Positions 17,098 to 25,532 of a DNA stretch of 64,000 nt are shown in pieces. The stretch comes from Lysinibacillus piscis (lineage in GTDB: Bacteria; Bacillota; Bacilli; Bacillales_A; Planococcaceae): positions 806,001 to 870,000 of the forward strand of contig NZ_BRZA01000002.1 of the NCBI RefSeq assembly GCF_026012395.1, given 5' to 3'. The notes under the pieces were generated by a model that did no database searches, had not been told where the DNA came from, and saw nothing but the letters and a program-made list of their open reading frames with translations. The position numbers and the translations under genes were made by a program. Numbering within the stretch: the first letter of the stretch is position 1; each line of letters opens with the position of its first letter.

Positions 17098-17619
17098 ATG
17101 ATTACGTGGATTATTACAGCAGAAATTGCTTTTTGGATTGTTATTATCTTTGGATTGATTAGTCGTTATGCTTTCAAAATGCCAAAGCTTAGTATCTTTT
17201 TCTTTGCTTTAACACCTGTTATTGACCTATTACTGATTATACTGACGATAGTCGACTTAAAAAGAGGTACACCCGCTGCCATTTCACATGGGATTGCGGC
17301 TATTTATATCGGGGTTTCCATTGCCTATGGTAAAACGATGATTGCTTGGGCAGATGATAAATTCCAGCAATGGTTTTTAAAGAAGCCCAAAAAAATACGA
17401 CTTACTGGCAAAGAAAAGGCTCTACATGAAATGAACATGCTTGCACGCCATATAATTGCTTTTGTCATTGGTGCTTGTGCTTTATATGGAATGGTTATTT
17501 TAGTTGGGACAAATACAGATGCAACGCCATTGCTACAGATTATGAGAATATGGGGTATTGTTTTAGTGATTGATGTCATTATTAGTTTGTCCTATGTGTT
17601 TTTTCCTAGTCGTAAATAA
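17098..17619 (+). CDS. Integral membrane protein of unknown function
   Basis: A 173-residue protein with about five membrane helices, starting TWIITAEIAFWIVIIFGLISRY. The loop FKMPKLSIFFFALTPVIDLLLI and the soluble insert KFQQWFLKKPKKIRLTGKEKALHEM separate the helices. From memory it resembles the YmcC-like small membrane proteins of Bacillus, but I would not rely on that. GGGAGAGG precedes ATG 17098. The glycerate kinase gene follows 34 bp after the stop and may be co-transcribed. Confidence 0.65.
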   Translation: MITWIITAEIAFWIVIIFGLISRYAFKMPKLSIFFFALTPVIDLLLIILTIVDLKRGTPAAISHGIAAIYIGVSIAYGKTMIAWADDKFQQWFLKKPKKIRLTGKEKALHEMNMLARHIIAFVIGACALYGMVILVGTNTDATPLLQIMRIWGIVLVIDVIISLSYVFFPSRK

Positions 17620-17653
17620 ATTTAGTACTCATAGAAGAGAGGGGGACATCCTA

Positions 17654-18796
17654 TTGAAGAAAAATTTTGTGATTGTATTAGCACCTGATTCATTCAAGGA
17701 AAGCATGACGGCTAAGGACGCATGCGAGGCGATGGAAAAGGGGATTAAAAAAGTAAATAAAAATATTACATGTATCCATATTCCGATGGCGGATGGTGGG
17801 GAGGGCACAATGCAATCTTTAGTGGATGCTACAGGTGGAGAGGTTTATTCTCTACCAGTAATGGGTCCTCTTGGCGATCAAGTAGAAGCGTGTTATGGCA
17901 TTTTAGGTGATGGGCAAACAGGCGTAATTGAAATGGCTAGTGCCAGCGGAATTCATCTAGTAGCAACCGAAAGAAGGAATCCTTTATTGACAACAACTTT
18001 CGGTACAGGGCAGTTGATTCATGCCTGTTTAGACAAGGGGGTCAAAAAACTGCTAATTGGTATTGGTGGTAGTGCAACGAATGATGGTGGTGCGGGTGTT
18101 GTGCAGGCATTAGGTGGGAAATTATTAGATAGTTATGGCAAGGAGCTCGGCTTTGGCGGTGGCGAACTAGGTAAGCTTGCTACGATTGATTTAGCTCATT
18201 TGGATGCAAGACTGAAGGATATAACAATCGATGTTGCCTGTGATGTCAATACGCCTCTTTGCGGTAAATATGGCGCTTCCTATATGTTTGGACCACAAAA
18301 GGGAGCTACTCCACAAATGGTGACACTATTGGATGATAATTTAAGGCATTATGCAGATAGTATCAAAAGACAACTCAATAAGGATATTATCGATGTACAG
18401 GGAGCTGGCGCTGCAGGTGGTTTAGGTGCAGGATTAATGGCATTTTTAAATGGTACATTAAAAGAGGGCATTCAATTAGTCATTGACTATGTAAATTTGG
18501 AGGAGAAAATAAAAGAGGCAGATATGGTGTGGACAGGGGAAGGCAGTATTGATTGTCAAACACAGTATGGCAAAACGCCTTTTGGGGTAGCAACCATTGC
18601 GAAAAAATATCAAAAGCCTGTCATTGCTTTTGCAGGAAGAATAGGCAACGATATTGATGAACTGTATGAAAAAATCGATGCTATTTTTGGGATTATGCCA
18701 GAAGCGACAACGCTAGATAATGCTTTATTGCACGGAAAGCAAAACTTAGAAAGAACAGCAGAAAATGTGGCTCGCTTTATGAGACTCCTCTCTTAA
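17654..18796 (+). CDS. glxK: Glycerate kinase (GckA/GlxK class)
   Basis: Phosphorylates D-glycerate with ATP. A 380-residue protein with the class signatures VIVLAPDSFKESMTAKDAC, IPMADGGEGTM, LIGIGGSATNDGGAG, GAGAAGGLGAGLMAF and the C-terminal DMVWTGEGSIDCQTQYGKTPFGVA. TTG 17654 is chosen as start: GAGGGGG (17639-17645) lies 8 nt upstream and the resulting length matches the family exactly, whereas extending upstream would overlap the previous gene. No glyoxylate or glycerate uptake genes are adjacent. No clear terminator follows. Confidence 0.92.
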   Translation: MKKNFVIVLAPDSFKESMTAKDACEAMEKGIKKVNKNITCIHIPMADGGEGTMQSLVDATGGEVYSLPVMGPLGDQVEACYGILGDGQTGVIEMASASGIHLVATERRNPLLTTTFGTGQLIHACLDKGVKKLLIGIGGSATNDGGAGVVQALGGKLLDSYGKELGFGGGELGKLATIDLAHLDARLKDITIDVACDVNTPLCGKYGASYMFGPQKGATPQMVTLLDDNLRHYADSIKRQLNKDIIDVQGAGAAGGLGAGLMAFLNGTLKEGIQLVIDYVNLEEKIKEADMVWTGEGSIDCQTQYGKTPFGVATIAKKYQKPVIAFAGRIGNDIDELYEKIDAIFGIMPEATTLDNALLHGKQNLERTAENVARFMRLLS

Positions 18797-18985
18797 TTTT
18801 AAAATTGTACAGTAAATCTTGTTGCTAATACAGAAGTGGTTACATCGATAGAATAGCAAGAATTAAATAACAGGAGATATATAGAAAATTTAATTTGTTG
18901 AACTGTTGAACAAATAAAGTAGAAATGTGCCGAATTTCCTAGCATAATTCTAATAGACTAAGATATTGGGAGGGAGGCAGACATC

Positions 18986-19183
18986 TTGCTGGCATTTAAA
19001 GAGTTTCTATCAAGTTTTCTACATATAATCAGTTGGTTTATATTTGCAATAAGTGCATATTTACTCTATTGGACAATTGTAATGCCCTTAATTGCAATCA
19101 TTCCTTTTCTTATTTCTTTAATTTCTGGTTTTTTATGTTACTATTGTTCAAAAAAACTTGATGAAAGTAGTAAAGACAATTAA
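18986..19183 (+). CDS. Small membrane protein (65 aa)
   Basis: TTG 18986 is preceded by a strong GGGAGGGAGG (18968-18977) with 8 nt spacing. The product has two hydrophobic helices (FLHIISWFIFAISAYLLYW and MPLIAIIPFLISLISGFLCYY) and a charged C-terminal tail (CSKKLDESSKDN). I recognise no family. It is isolated between glycerate kinase and a stretch without genes. Confidence 0.5.
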   Translation: MLAFKEFLSSFLHIISWFIFAISAYLLYWTIVMPLIAIIPFLISLISGFLCYYCSKKLDESSKDN

Positions 19184-19555
19184 TTTTCAACTAAATGAGA
19201 GGTTATATTGAGTAAACAATAATTTGAACATGCTACATTAGAGATAGAGATTATGCTTTGGATTTTTCAGAGGCTATTGCTGAAATGTCTGTTTTGGATT
19301 TGTTAATTATGTACAAACAAAGTCATAATAGATGATTAGCGTGAGTTACTAATGAAAGCGATACAGCAAAAAGTAGGTACTGTACCCCAAATTGAAACAT
19401 TTCTATACATTCCTATGGACATCAATAAAAAATAGATTGGTGAAAAATTCCACAACATACGCCTAAAACCTAATAAAAACAATCATTCTAAAATAATACT
19501 TCAATACTGACAAACGTCTACACAACAAGGTATGATAGTAACCGAGGTGAAGAAT
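19184..19555. other. Gene-free stretch
   Basis: About 370 bp without a credible gene. It holds only short frames lacking a ribosome binding site, one of them 27 codons at 19352-19435. It may contain decayed coding sequence, but nothing recognisable remains. The thioesterase promoter should lie near the right end. Confidence 0.4.
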
Positions 19556-19984
19556 ATGTTTGTAAGTGAAAAACAAATTGAAATACGTTATGCAGAGACA
19601 GACCAGATGGGTGTTGTCTACCACGCAAATTATGTCATCTGGCTAGAAATTGGGCGGACACAGTTAATCCGTGATTTAGGCTTTCAGTATGCAGCCTTAG
19701 AGCAAGAAGGCTATGTGTCACCAGTGATGGATTTATCTATTTCTTATAAGGCAGCCATGCATTATGGGCAAATAGCAACAGTAAGGACATGGATTGACAA
19801 GCATGACCGTTTGCGTACAACTTATGGCTATGAAATTTTACATGAGGATGGTACTGTCGCAGCAACGGCTCATTCTGTTCATATTTTAGCGCACAAGGAT
19901 ACATTGCGCCCTGTTTCTTTAAGTAAGGTAGATCCTGCTTGGGATGCGAAATATAAAGAAGTAATGAGGAGAGACGAGGCATGA
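19556..19984 (+). CDS. Acyl-CoA thioesterase, YbgC/FadM hotdog family
   Basis: A 142-residue 4-hydroxybenzoyl-CoA thioesterase-like protein. It opens with IEIRYAETDQMGVVYHANYVIWLEIGRT, where the Asp in AETDQMGVVYHANY is the family's catalytic residue. SPVMDLSISYKAAMHYGQIATVRTWI is the central hotdog strand-helix region. It probably hydrolyses short acyl-CoA esters. GAGGTGA (19544-19550) supports ATG 19556 over an upstream alternative. The stop codon overlaps the next start by 4 bp (ATGA), so translation of the two genes is coupled. Confidence 0.88.
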   Translation: MFVSEKQIEIRYAETDQMGVVYHANYVIWLEIGRTQLIRDLGFQYAALEQEGYVSPVMDLSISYKAAMHYGQIATVRTWIDKHDRLRTTYGYEILHEDGTVAATAHSVHILAHKDTLRPVSLSKVDPAWDAKYKEVMRRDEA

Positions 19985-20355
19985 CATTATTTACAGGGCT
20001 TGGAGCGATTTTAGCAGCTTTAGCTGTTGTATTAGGAGCATTTGGGGCACACGCTTTAAAAGATAAATTTACAGAACCACGCTATGCCGCTATTTGGGAA
20101 ACGGCTGTGCAATACCATATGTATCACGCATTGGGATTGATTGGTATAGGCATTTTAGCCAATGAAGCATTATGGGGGGCTTCTTCATTATTTGCGTGGG
20201 CAGGCTATTTGATGTTTGCAGGTATTGTCTTTTTTTCAGGTAGTTTATATGTATTAGCTGTAACAGGTATTAAAAAATTAGGAGCGATTACACCAATTGG
20301 CGGCATGCTCTTTATTGTAGCATGGGTACTAGTGGCTGTTGAGATATTACAATGA
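19981..20355 (+). CDS. ywdK: DUF423 membrane protein (YwdK-like)
   Basis: A 124-residue protein with four membrane helices and the DUF423 hallmarks: GLGAILAALAVVLGAFGAHALKD, WETAVQYHMYHALGLIGIG and FSGSLYVLAVTGIKKLGAITPIGG. The family is widespread and its function unknown. The gene overlaps the thioesterase gene by 4 bp (ATGA), indicating an operon. No terminator is evident behind it. A broken frame follows. Confidence 0.88.
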   Translation: MTLFTGLGAILAALAVVLGAFGAHALKDKFTEPRYAAIWETAVQYHMYHALGLIGIGILANEALWGASSLFAWAGYLMFAGIVFFSGSLYVLAVTGIKKLGAITPIGGMLFIVAWVLVAVEILQ

Positions 20356-20434
20356 CATGATATTTTGTATTGGTAGCAGCTCGTTCATTGTAGGAAGCCG
20401 ATGATAGAGGATTTGTGACAATGAAAGGCAAAGA

Positions 20435-20713
20435 ATGGAAAGCTTAATCCGAAAAAATCATGCTTTACAGAAGAAAGATGATGTAGCACTGGTTGTATAT
20501 GCTGAAGCTGAAGCGCCTTTACAAATTACATATTATTCGATGGGGCAATCCACCTTATGAACTAACTTTATACATGTGTATTGTATCGATGGACAATGGA
20601 ATGCTGGGCTATTCACGCATTATATTCATTCCTATATACATGTAGAGGATAGAGTAGAATTACTTGTTTTTTTGGTTGGTGAAGGGAAGTCTGCCGAAAA
20701 AGCGCATTTCTAG
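20435..20713 (+). pseudogene. Broken gene of unknown function with one in-frame stop
   Basis: From ATG 20435 the frame encodes about 41 residues (MESLIRKNHALQKKDDVALVV...), is stopped by TGA at 20558-20560 and continues for 50 more protein-like residues (NFIHVYCIDGQWNAGLFTHY...) to TAG at 20711. Only one stop breaks an otherwise clean frame, which fits recent decay. No ribosome binding site is visible. The family is not recognised. The surrounding 20356-20862 stretch (507 bp) has no other gene; its right end carries the promoter of the SPFH gene. Confidence 0.4.
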
Positions 20714-20799
20714 CAAAACAATCACCGTAACCGATATCGAAACTGTACGAGATGTAGATTACTATCGTATGCAATTCATATAAGTGGCGATAAAACCGA

Positions 20800-20829
20800 T
20801 TGAGCATTTGACATATAGTACATTATAAT
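20800..20829 (+). promoter_or_regulatory. Probable promoter of the SPFH/zinc-ribbon genes
   Basis: TTGAGC (20800-20805) and TATAAT (20824-20829) are separated by 18 bp, 33 bp before the start codon. This looks like a housekeeping sigma-A promoter rather than the sigma-W type known for the B. subtilis ydjFGHI operon. Confidence 0.5.
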
Positions 20830-20862
20830 GAAAATAATAATTGGTGAAAGTGGGGATTTGGT

Positions 20863-22188
20863 ATGGGTTTATTAAAAGCAGGATATGGTGCTTTAACAGG
20901 GGTATTAGAGGATCAATGGCGTGAATATTTTTATTGTGATTCTTTGTCAGCCGATGTGCTTGTGACAAAGGGCTTAAAACGTACTTCTAAAAAGGGTACG
21001 AATAAAGGCAATGACAATATTATTAGTAATGGCTCTATTATTGCGATTAATGAAGGGCAATGTATGATGATTGTGGAGCAAGGCAAGGTCGTAGAATTTT
21101 CTGCGGAAGCTGGTGAATACGTCTATGATACATCGACAGAGCCATCTATTTTCTCTGGTGATTTAGCAAGTAGTATTAAAGAAACATTTAAGCAAATTGG
21201 CAAACGCTTTACATTTGGCGGTGAACCTGGCAAAGACCAACGTGTTTATTATTTCAATAAAAAAGAAATCGTGGGTAATAAATATGGCACACCTGCACCA
21301 ATCCCATTCCGTGTCATTGATCGTAATATTGGACTAGATATTGATATTGCGATTCGTTGTCATGGTGAATATTCTTATAAAATTGTAGACCCACTATTAT
21401 TCTATACAAATGTTAGTGGCAACGTGGAGCGTGAATTTACACGTGATACGATTGATAGCCAATTAAAAACAGAGCTAATGACTGCATTACAGCCTGCCTT
21501 TGCGCAAATTTCAGCGAGCGGTGTACGCTATAGTGAAATTCCTGCGCATACGATGGCCATTGCTGATGCTTTGAATAAAGTATTATCTGAAAAATGGCTG
21601 GCGACACGAGGCATTGCGGTTGTTTCTTTTGGCATTAGTTCATTAAAAGCATCTGAAGAAGATGAAGCGATGATTAAGCAGCTACAACGCAATGCCGTTA
21701 TGCGTGATCCTGGTATGGCAGCAGCCCATTTAACAGGGGCACAAGCAGATGCAATGATTGCGGCGGCAAATAATGAAGGTGGCGCAATGACAGGCTTTAT
21801 GGGGCTGAACATGGCGAATCAAGCAGGTGGCGTTAATGCTAGTCAATTATTCCAAATGAATGAGCAAAACAAACAAGTGCAAATGGCACAGCAAGCACCA
21901 CAACAAACAGCTCCATCACCAAATACATGGAAATGTGCATGTGGTCATGACAACACAGGGAAATTCTGTGCAGAATGTGGCGCATCCAAACCTGCTGAGG
22001 AAGGCTGGACATGTGCATGTGGTGCAGTGAATAAAGGAAAGTTCTGTAGTGAATGTGGTGGGAAAAAGCCAGAGGGTGCCATGCAATATGCTTGTGATAA
22101 ATGTGGATGGGAGCCTGAAAACCCAGCAACACCACCTAAATTCTGTCCTGAGTGTGGCGATGTATTCGATGCACACGATGTCAAATAG
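20863..22188 (+). CDS. ydjI: SPFH-domain protein with C-terminal zinc ribbons (YdjI-like)
   Basis: A 441-residue cytoplasmic protein. Residues 1-300 form the YdjI/virion-core type SPFH domain: EDQWREYFYCDSLSADVLVTKG, IAINEGQCMMIVEQGKVVEF, RCHGEYSYKIVDPLLFYTNV and RGIAVVSFGISSLKASEEDE. A Met/Ala/Gly-rich linker follows, then three Cys4 zinc ribbons (CACGHDNTGKFCAECG, CACGAVNKGKFCSECG, and a third ending CPECGD). B. subtilis YdjI works with PspA and YdjG/YdjH at the membrane. Here the zinc-ribbon partner follows after 12 bp, but no PspA or TPM-domain gene is adjacent. It may serve membrane stress or protein sorting; this is inference. Confidence 0.82.
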   Translation: MGLLKAGYGALTGVLEDQWREYFYCDSLSADVLVTKGLKRTSKKGTNKGNDNIISNGSIIAINEGQCMMIVEQGKVVEFSAEAGEYVYDTSTEPSIFSGDLASSIKETFKQIGKRFTFGGEPGKDQRVYYFNKKEIVGNKYGTPAPIPFRVIDRNIGLDIDIAIRCHGEYSYKIVDPLLFYTNVSGNVEREFTRDTIDSQLKTELMTALQPAFAQISASGVRYSEIPAHTMAIADALNKVLSEKWLATRGIAVVSFGISSLKASEEDEAMIKQLQRNAVMRDPGMAAAHLTGAQADAMIAAANNEGGAMTGFMGLNMANQAGGVNASQLFQMNEQNKQVQMAQQAPQQTAPSPNTWKCACGHDNTGKFCAECGASKPAEEGWTCACGAVNKGKFCSECGGKKPEGAMQYACDKCGWEPENPATPPKFCPECGDVFDAHDVK

Positions 22189-22200
22189 GAGGAATGCTAT

Positions 22201-23304
22201 ATGGCAACACAAGATATGGAGCATGTGGAAGAAGCCAAATTAGAATTTGATGCCGAATGTCCATCATGTAGTGCTTCGATTGAATTTAATCCAGCAAGTG
22301 GTAAATTATCTTGTCCTTATTGTGGCTATGAAACAGAAATTGCAGCACCAGAAAAAGAAGAAGACAAAGTGGCACAGGAAATGGACTTTGCTAAAGCTGA
22401 GCAACGCGGCAACTTCAACTGGGGTGTAGAGAAAAAAACAGTGATTTGTAAAGCCTGTGCAGCAGAAACGATTTATGATGCCTTACAAGTAGCAGATAGC
22501 TGTCCCTATTGTGGCTCTAACCAAGTTATGGAGGCAAGTGCTGTTAATACACTAGCACCGAATGGCGTTTGTAGCTTTGAGGTCACAGCGAAGCAAGCAG
22601 GAGCAAACTTCCAAAAGTGGATTAACGGGCGCTGGTTTACACCGAGAGCAGCGAAAAATAGTGCCAAGCCAGACGCTTTTAAAGGCGTCTATCTACCATA
22701 CTGGACATTCGATACAAAAACAAGCTCGCAATATTCCGCTCGCTATGGTCGTCACCGCACTGTGACAGATAAGGATGGTAAAACACGCACAGAAACAGAT
22801 TGGTATTCAACAAGTGGCTTTTATCAGGAGTTTATTGATGACCAGTTAGTTAGTGCTACAACACGCTATGATCGAAATATGATGCGTAAAATTGAACCTT
22901 TTAATTTATTGAATAATAAAGGCTATAAACCTGAATATGTCGCAGGCTTTTTATCGGAGCGTTATAGTATTGGCTTACAAGATGGTTGGAAGCAGGCACA
23001 GCAAGATATTAACAATCATTTACATGCGCAAATTACAGAGCGAATTCGCCGTGAAAAACGAGCGGATGTGGTGTCGAATTTACGCTTTTCTACGACACAT
23101 GATAATATTACCTACAAATATTTGATGTTGCCGATTTGGCTTTCTTCATTCCGCTATAAAGAAAAAATTTATCGTTTTATGGTCAACGGACAAACAGGAC
23201 GAGTTGGTGGAGATGCACCGATTTCGCCACTTCGTGTAACCATTGCGGTCTTATTATCATTGATGGTTATCGCCTGTGTTTGGTATTTCCTCAATACAAA
23301 TTAA
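22201..23304 (+). CDS. ydjG: TFIIB-type zinc-ribbon membrane protein (YdjG-like)
   Basis: A 367-residue protein with two N-terminal zinc ribbons (CPSCSASIEFNPASGKLSCPYCG and CKACAAETIY...SCPYCG). A soluble beta-rich domain follows with the conserved FKGVYLPYWTFD and YKYLMLPIWLSSFRYKEKIYRFMVNGQTGRV segments, and one C-terminal membrane helix (VTIAVLLSLMVIACVWYFL). This matches the YdjG family that partners the SPFH protein encoded just upstream. AGGAGG lies before ATG 22201 and a terminator follows, so the two genes form a closed operon. The C-terminal anchor probably recruits the SPFH protein to the membrane. Confidence 0.82.
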   Translation: MATQDMEHVEEAKLEFDAECPSCSASIEFNPASGKLSCPYCGYETEIAAPEKEEDKVAQEMDFAKAEQRGNFNWGVEKKTVICKACAAETIYDALQVADSCPYCGSNQVMEASAVNTLAPNGVCSFEVTAKQAGANFQKWINGRWFTPRAAKNSAKPDAFKGVYLPYWTFDTKTSSQYSARYGRHRTVTDKDGKTRTETDWYSTSGFYQEFIDDQLVSATTRYDRNMMRKIEPFNLLNNKGYKPEYVAGFLSERYSIGLQDGWKQAQQDINNHLHAQITERIRREKRADVVSNLRFSTTHDNITYKYLMLPIWLSSFRYKEKIYRFMVNGQTGRVGGDAPISPLRVTIAVLLSLMVIACVWYFLNTN

Positions 23305-23314
23305 GAGAGCTATG

Positions 23315-23346
23315 GCAGTATTCCATTAAAATGGGATACTGCTTTT
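23315..23346 (+). terminator. Terminator of the SPFH/zinc-ribbon operon
   Basis: GCAGTATTCCATT (23315-23327) pairs with AATGGGATACTGC (23330-23342) in a tight hairpin with one mismatch or wobble, followed by TTTT. Confidence 0.75.
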
Positions 23347-23472
23347 ATCATAGCTGTCACAAAGAAAGTGGCATATAGTAAATAGAGAGGTGTCATGTGT
23401 TGCGAATTCGGGATAAACGAATTATGATACAGTTAACAGTATGTGGATGATTCCTGTATAGGAGGTTCAGCG

Positions 23473-24678
23473 ATGGACGCGATGGAAGTATTAACAAATT
23501 TAGATCAAATACATGGGTATTTTCAACCCATTTTTAGTGCAGATGCGCACACAGTGATTGGCTATGAGGTATCTGGACGATTGCAAATGGGTGAGCAACA
23601 AATCCATTTAGACGATTTTTTAAATAATGAGGATATTCCAGAAGAGTATCGCATTGATATGGAACATAAAATTTTACATGCGACATTAGCACAAGTCAGC
23701 CAAATTGTTTCCGATGTAGATATTTATATTCCAAGTAATCCAAATCTATTGATGCAAGACTTTGGAGAGAGTCATTTCACGATTATTCAACATTATATTC
23801 CAGAGAAGCATTTGAGCCGTGTTGTATTGGTCATTGCTGAGCATCATTTTAGGGGTGATGTTGACCGCTTACATCATGCACTGCGCTATTTTACAACTTT
23901 TGGAGTGAAGGTGGCATTACAGGGGGTTGGAGCGGAAAGTCATTTAGAGCGTATTGCCTTATTAGAGCCGCAAATTTTAAAGGTCAATATCCATGAGCTC
24001 AACTATAACTCTTGGTCAGCACAAGCAGATATGATTTCCGCCATTGGTAGTCTAGCCCATAAAATCGGGGCAAATCTTTTATTTGAAGGCATTGAAACAG
24101 TCTATCAATTGCAATTTGCATGGAAAAATGGTGGACGTTTTTATCAAGGTCCCTATTTAGCGAATACGAATCAAGCATTTATTGAAAAAGATATTTTGAA
24201 AGAACGTTTTAAGGAAGAATGCCAGAAATTCATTGTCTCTGAAAAGAAAATGCTAGAGGCACAATATATGGAATTGAAAAAATTACGTGAAAAGCTAGAA
24301 AACAAGATTCAGCGAGTAAAACCATCGAGTGATGATTTGTCCAATTTACTGCAGCTGGCACAGCAATTGGAAGACTGCTCATTCCGCCTCTATATTTGTA
24401 ATGAGGATGGTTTCCAGCTAACACCCAATATTATGCGTAAAGACAATCGATGGGAATTACAGCCTCAAGCAATTAATAAAAACTGGAGCTGGCGTCCATA
24501 TTTCCTGCAAACGATTATAAAAATGCGTAACGACCAAAGTGGTGAAATTTCAGAACTGTATCGAGATATTGAAACAGGAGAAATTACACGCACCTTCTCG
24601 ACCGCAATCAATGAGCACGAATACTTGTTTATTGACTTATCATATGACTATTTGTATGAGCATGGTATTTTTAGATAA
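23473..24678 (+). CDS. ykuI: YkuI-like protein: degenerate EAL domain plus PAS-like C-terminal domain
   Basis: A 401-residue homologue of B. subtilis YkuI, recognisable by YFQPIFSADAHTVIGYEVSGRL, WKNGGRFYQGPYL and the C-terminal NWSWRPYFLQTIIKMRN, ETGEITRTFS and YLFIDLSYDYLYE. Residues 1-250 are an EAL fold and the last 130 a PAS/Cache-like domain. The signature EAL reads EVS (E32). The DDFG metal-binding loop is replaced by QGVG (about 150-153), while EGIE (about 204-207) and the lysine of LKVNIH are kept. Cyclic-di-GMP hydrolysis is therefore doubtful, and binding or signalling is more likely. AGGAGG supports ATG 23473. Confidence 0.88.
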   Translation: MDAMEVLTNLDQIHGYFQPIFSADAHTVIGYEVSGRLQMGEQQIHLDDFLNNEDIPEEYRIDMEHKILHATLAQVSQIVSDVDIYIPSNPNLLMQDFGESHFTIIQHYIPEKHLSRVVLVIAEHHFRGDVDRLHHALRYFTTFGVKVALQGVGAESHLERIALLEPQILKVNIHELNYNSWSAQADMISAIGSLAHKIGANLLFEGIETVYQLQFAWKNGGRFYQGPYLANTNQAFIEKDILKERFKEECQKFIVSEKKMLEAQYMELKKLREKLENKIQRVKPSSDDLSNLLQLAQQLEDCSFRLYICNEDGFQLTPNIMRKDNRWELQPQAINKNWSWRPYFLQTIIKMRNDQSGEISELYRDIETGEITRTFSTAINEHEYLFIDLSYDYLYEHGIFR

Positions 24679-24707
24679 TCGGACAAATGCTTATATATCA
24701 AGGGTTG

Positions 24708-24734
24708 TGGGGTATAAATGATACTTGTACCCCA
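24708..24734 (+). terminator. Possible terminator after ykuI
   Basis: TGGGGTA (24708-24714) and TACCCCA (24728-24734) form a 7-bp stem, about 30 bp after the ykuI stop codon, followed by AATTTATTT. Confidence 0.4.
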
Positions 24735-24747
24735 AATTTATTTAAAC

Positions 24748-24855
24748 TTAATTGAAGGAGTGTTTTCGATTCTCATCAGTAAGAGAGTGAGCATATGCCC
24801 TCGTTACCATTTCCGGTGTATCGCCAATGAATTTTGTATCAATTAAAAGGTCCAT
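24748..24855 (-). pseudogene. Remnant resembling the C-terminus of a tyrosine recombinase
   Basis: On the minus strand ATG 24855 to TAA 24748 encodes 35 residues containing FIGDTPEMVTRAYAH and LTDENRKHS. The spacing of GDT....V...YAH resembles the active-site tyrosine region of phage-type integrases. No catalytic R-H-R region is present upstream and there is no ribosome binding site, so at most it is a decayed tail. The rest of 24679-25281 has no gene apart from the hairpins listed. Confidence 0.3.
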
Positions 24856-24993
24856 TATTCTATAAAATATAAAATGTTCGGGATTGCAAAGGATACGTCA
24901 ATAGGCGTGTCCTTTTTACATTGAATTTGTTCCTGTTATAGAGGTGCTTTGCAGATTCCATCAAATAGAGAATGATGTTAGAAAAAAAGTTGA

Positions 24994-25021
24994 AAGGGTT
25001 ACCATGAGAAGCGTAACCCTT
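24994..25021 (-). terminator. Hairpin downstream of the first yjcZ gene
   Basis: AAGGGTTAC (24994-25002) and GTAACCCTT (25013-25021) form a perfect 9-bp stem. On the minus strand it is followed by a T-rich stretch. A hairpin with compensatory changes stands at 31203-31230 near the second yjcZ gene. Confidence 0.5.
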
Positions 25022-25281
25022 AATAATGGTTAGAAGGGAAAGGGATATCATTCTAAATAGTAGAAGTGAGAGTATTAAACTTGTAGGACACGACAATAGA
25101 TAATGTTTAGTAGAAACTCGCCATTAGAGTCATTGCTATAGTATTAAGGTTGAGGTATACTAATTTTCCTTCTATACAATATGAATGGCTGCTAATAGGA
25201 AGTGCGATAACTATCTATCAAGAAAAAATGACTCTGACAATGAAGTGATATTATTTATAGACAGCAACTGATGCTTTTAGC

Positions 25282-25389
25282 TTAATACAAGAAAGATGCG
25301 CCAACAATAATCAGAAGAATAAATAGTACAACAATTAGCACGAATGATGAACCGCTGTAGCCATTGTTATTATTACCATAGTATCCCAT
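25282..25389 (-). CDS. YjcZ-family sporulation miniprotein (35 aa)
   Basis: On the minus strand AGGAGGG precedes ATG 25389. The product starts MGYYGNNNNGYSG and continues with a hydrophobic helix [20 protein letters not shown], ending LY. This Gly/Asn-rich head and single helix are the hallmark of the YjcZ/SscA-like miniproteins, several of which are made in the forespore or mother cell and affect spore assembly or germination. The gene stands alone in a gene-poor stretch. A sister gene lies at 31243-31392 in this window. Confidence 0.85.
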   Translation of the reverse strand: MGYYGNNNNGYSGSSFVLIVVLFILLIIVGASFLY

Positions 25390-25494
25390 AGAATATCCCT
25401 CCTTTCTACAATCTATAATATGTATAGCAGTGGAAAGTTAAAGGGTATTCATCTTAAATAACAAGATTTTGTATAAGGCGACATTCTCAAAAAT

Positions 25495-25532
25495 AAAAAA
25501 TCCAGGTACATTCGCCATGTACCCAGATTTTT
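25495..25532 (-). terminator. Terminator overlapping the stop codon of the 72-aa gene
   Basis: AAAAAATCCAGGTACAT (25495-25511) pairs with ATGTACCCAGATTTTT (25517-25532) with one mismatch and a 5-nt loop. The stem includes the stop codon at 25531-25533, and the T-run lies on the minus strand. Confidence 0.8.

Noticed and set aside
19352..19435. 27-codon frame before the thioesterase gene, sharing TACCCCAAATT with the hairpin at 24728
   Set aside because: No ribosome binding site and the shared stretch is only about 11 bases of AT-rich sequence; likely coincidence.
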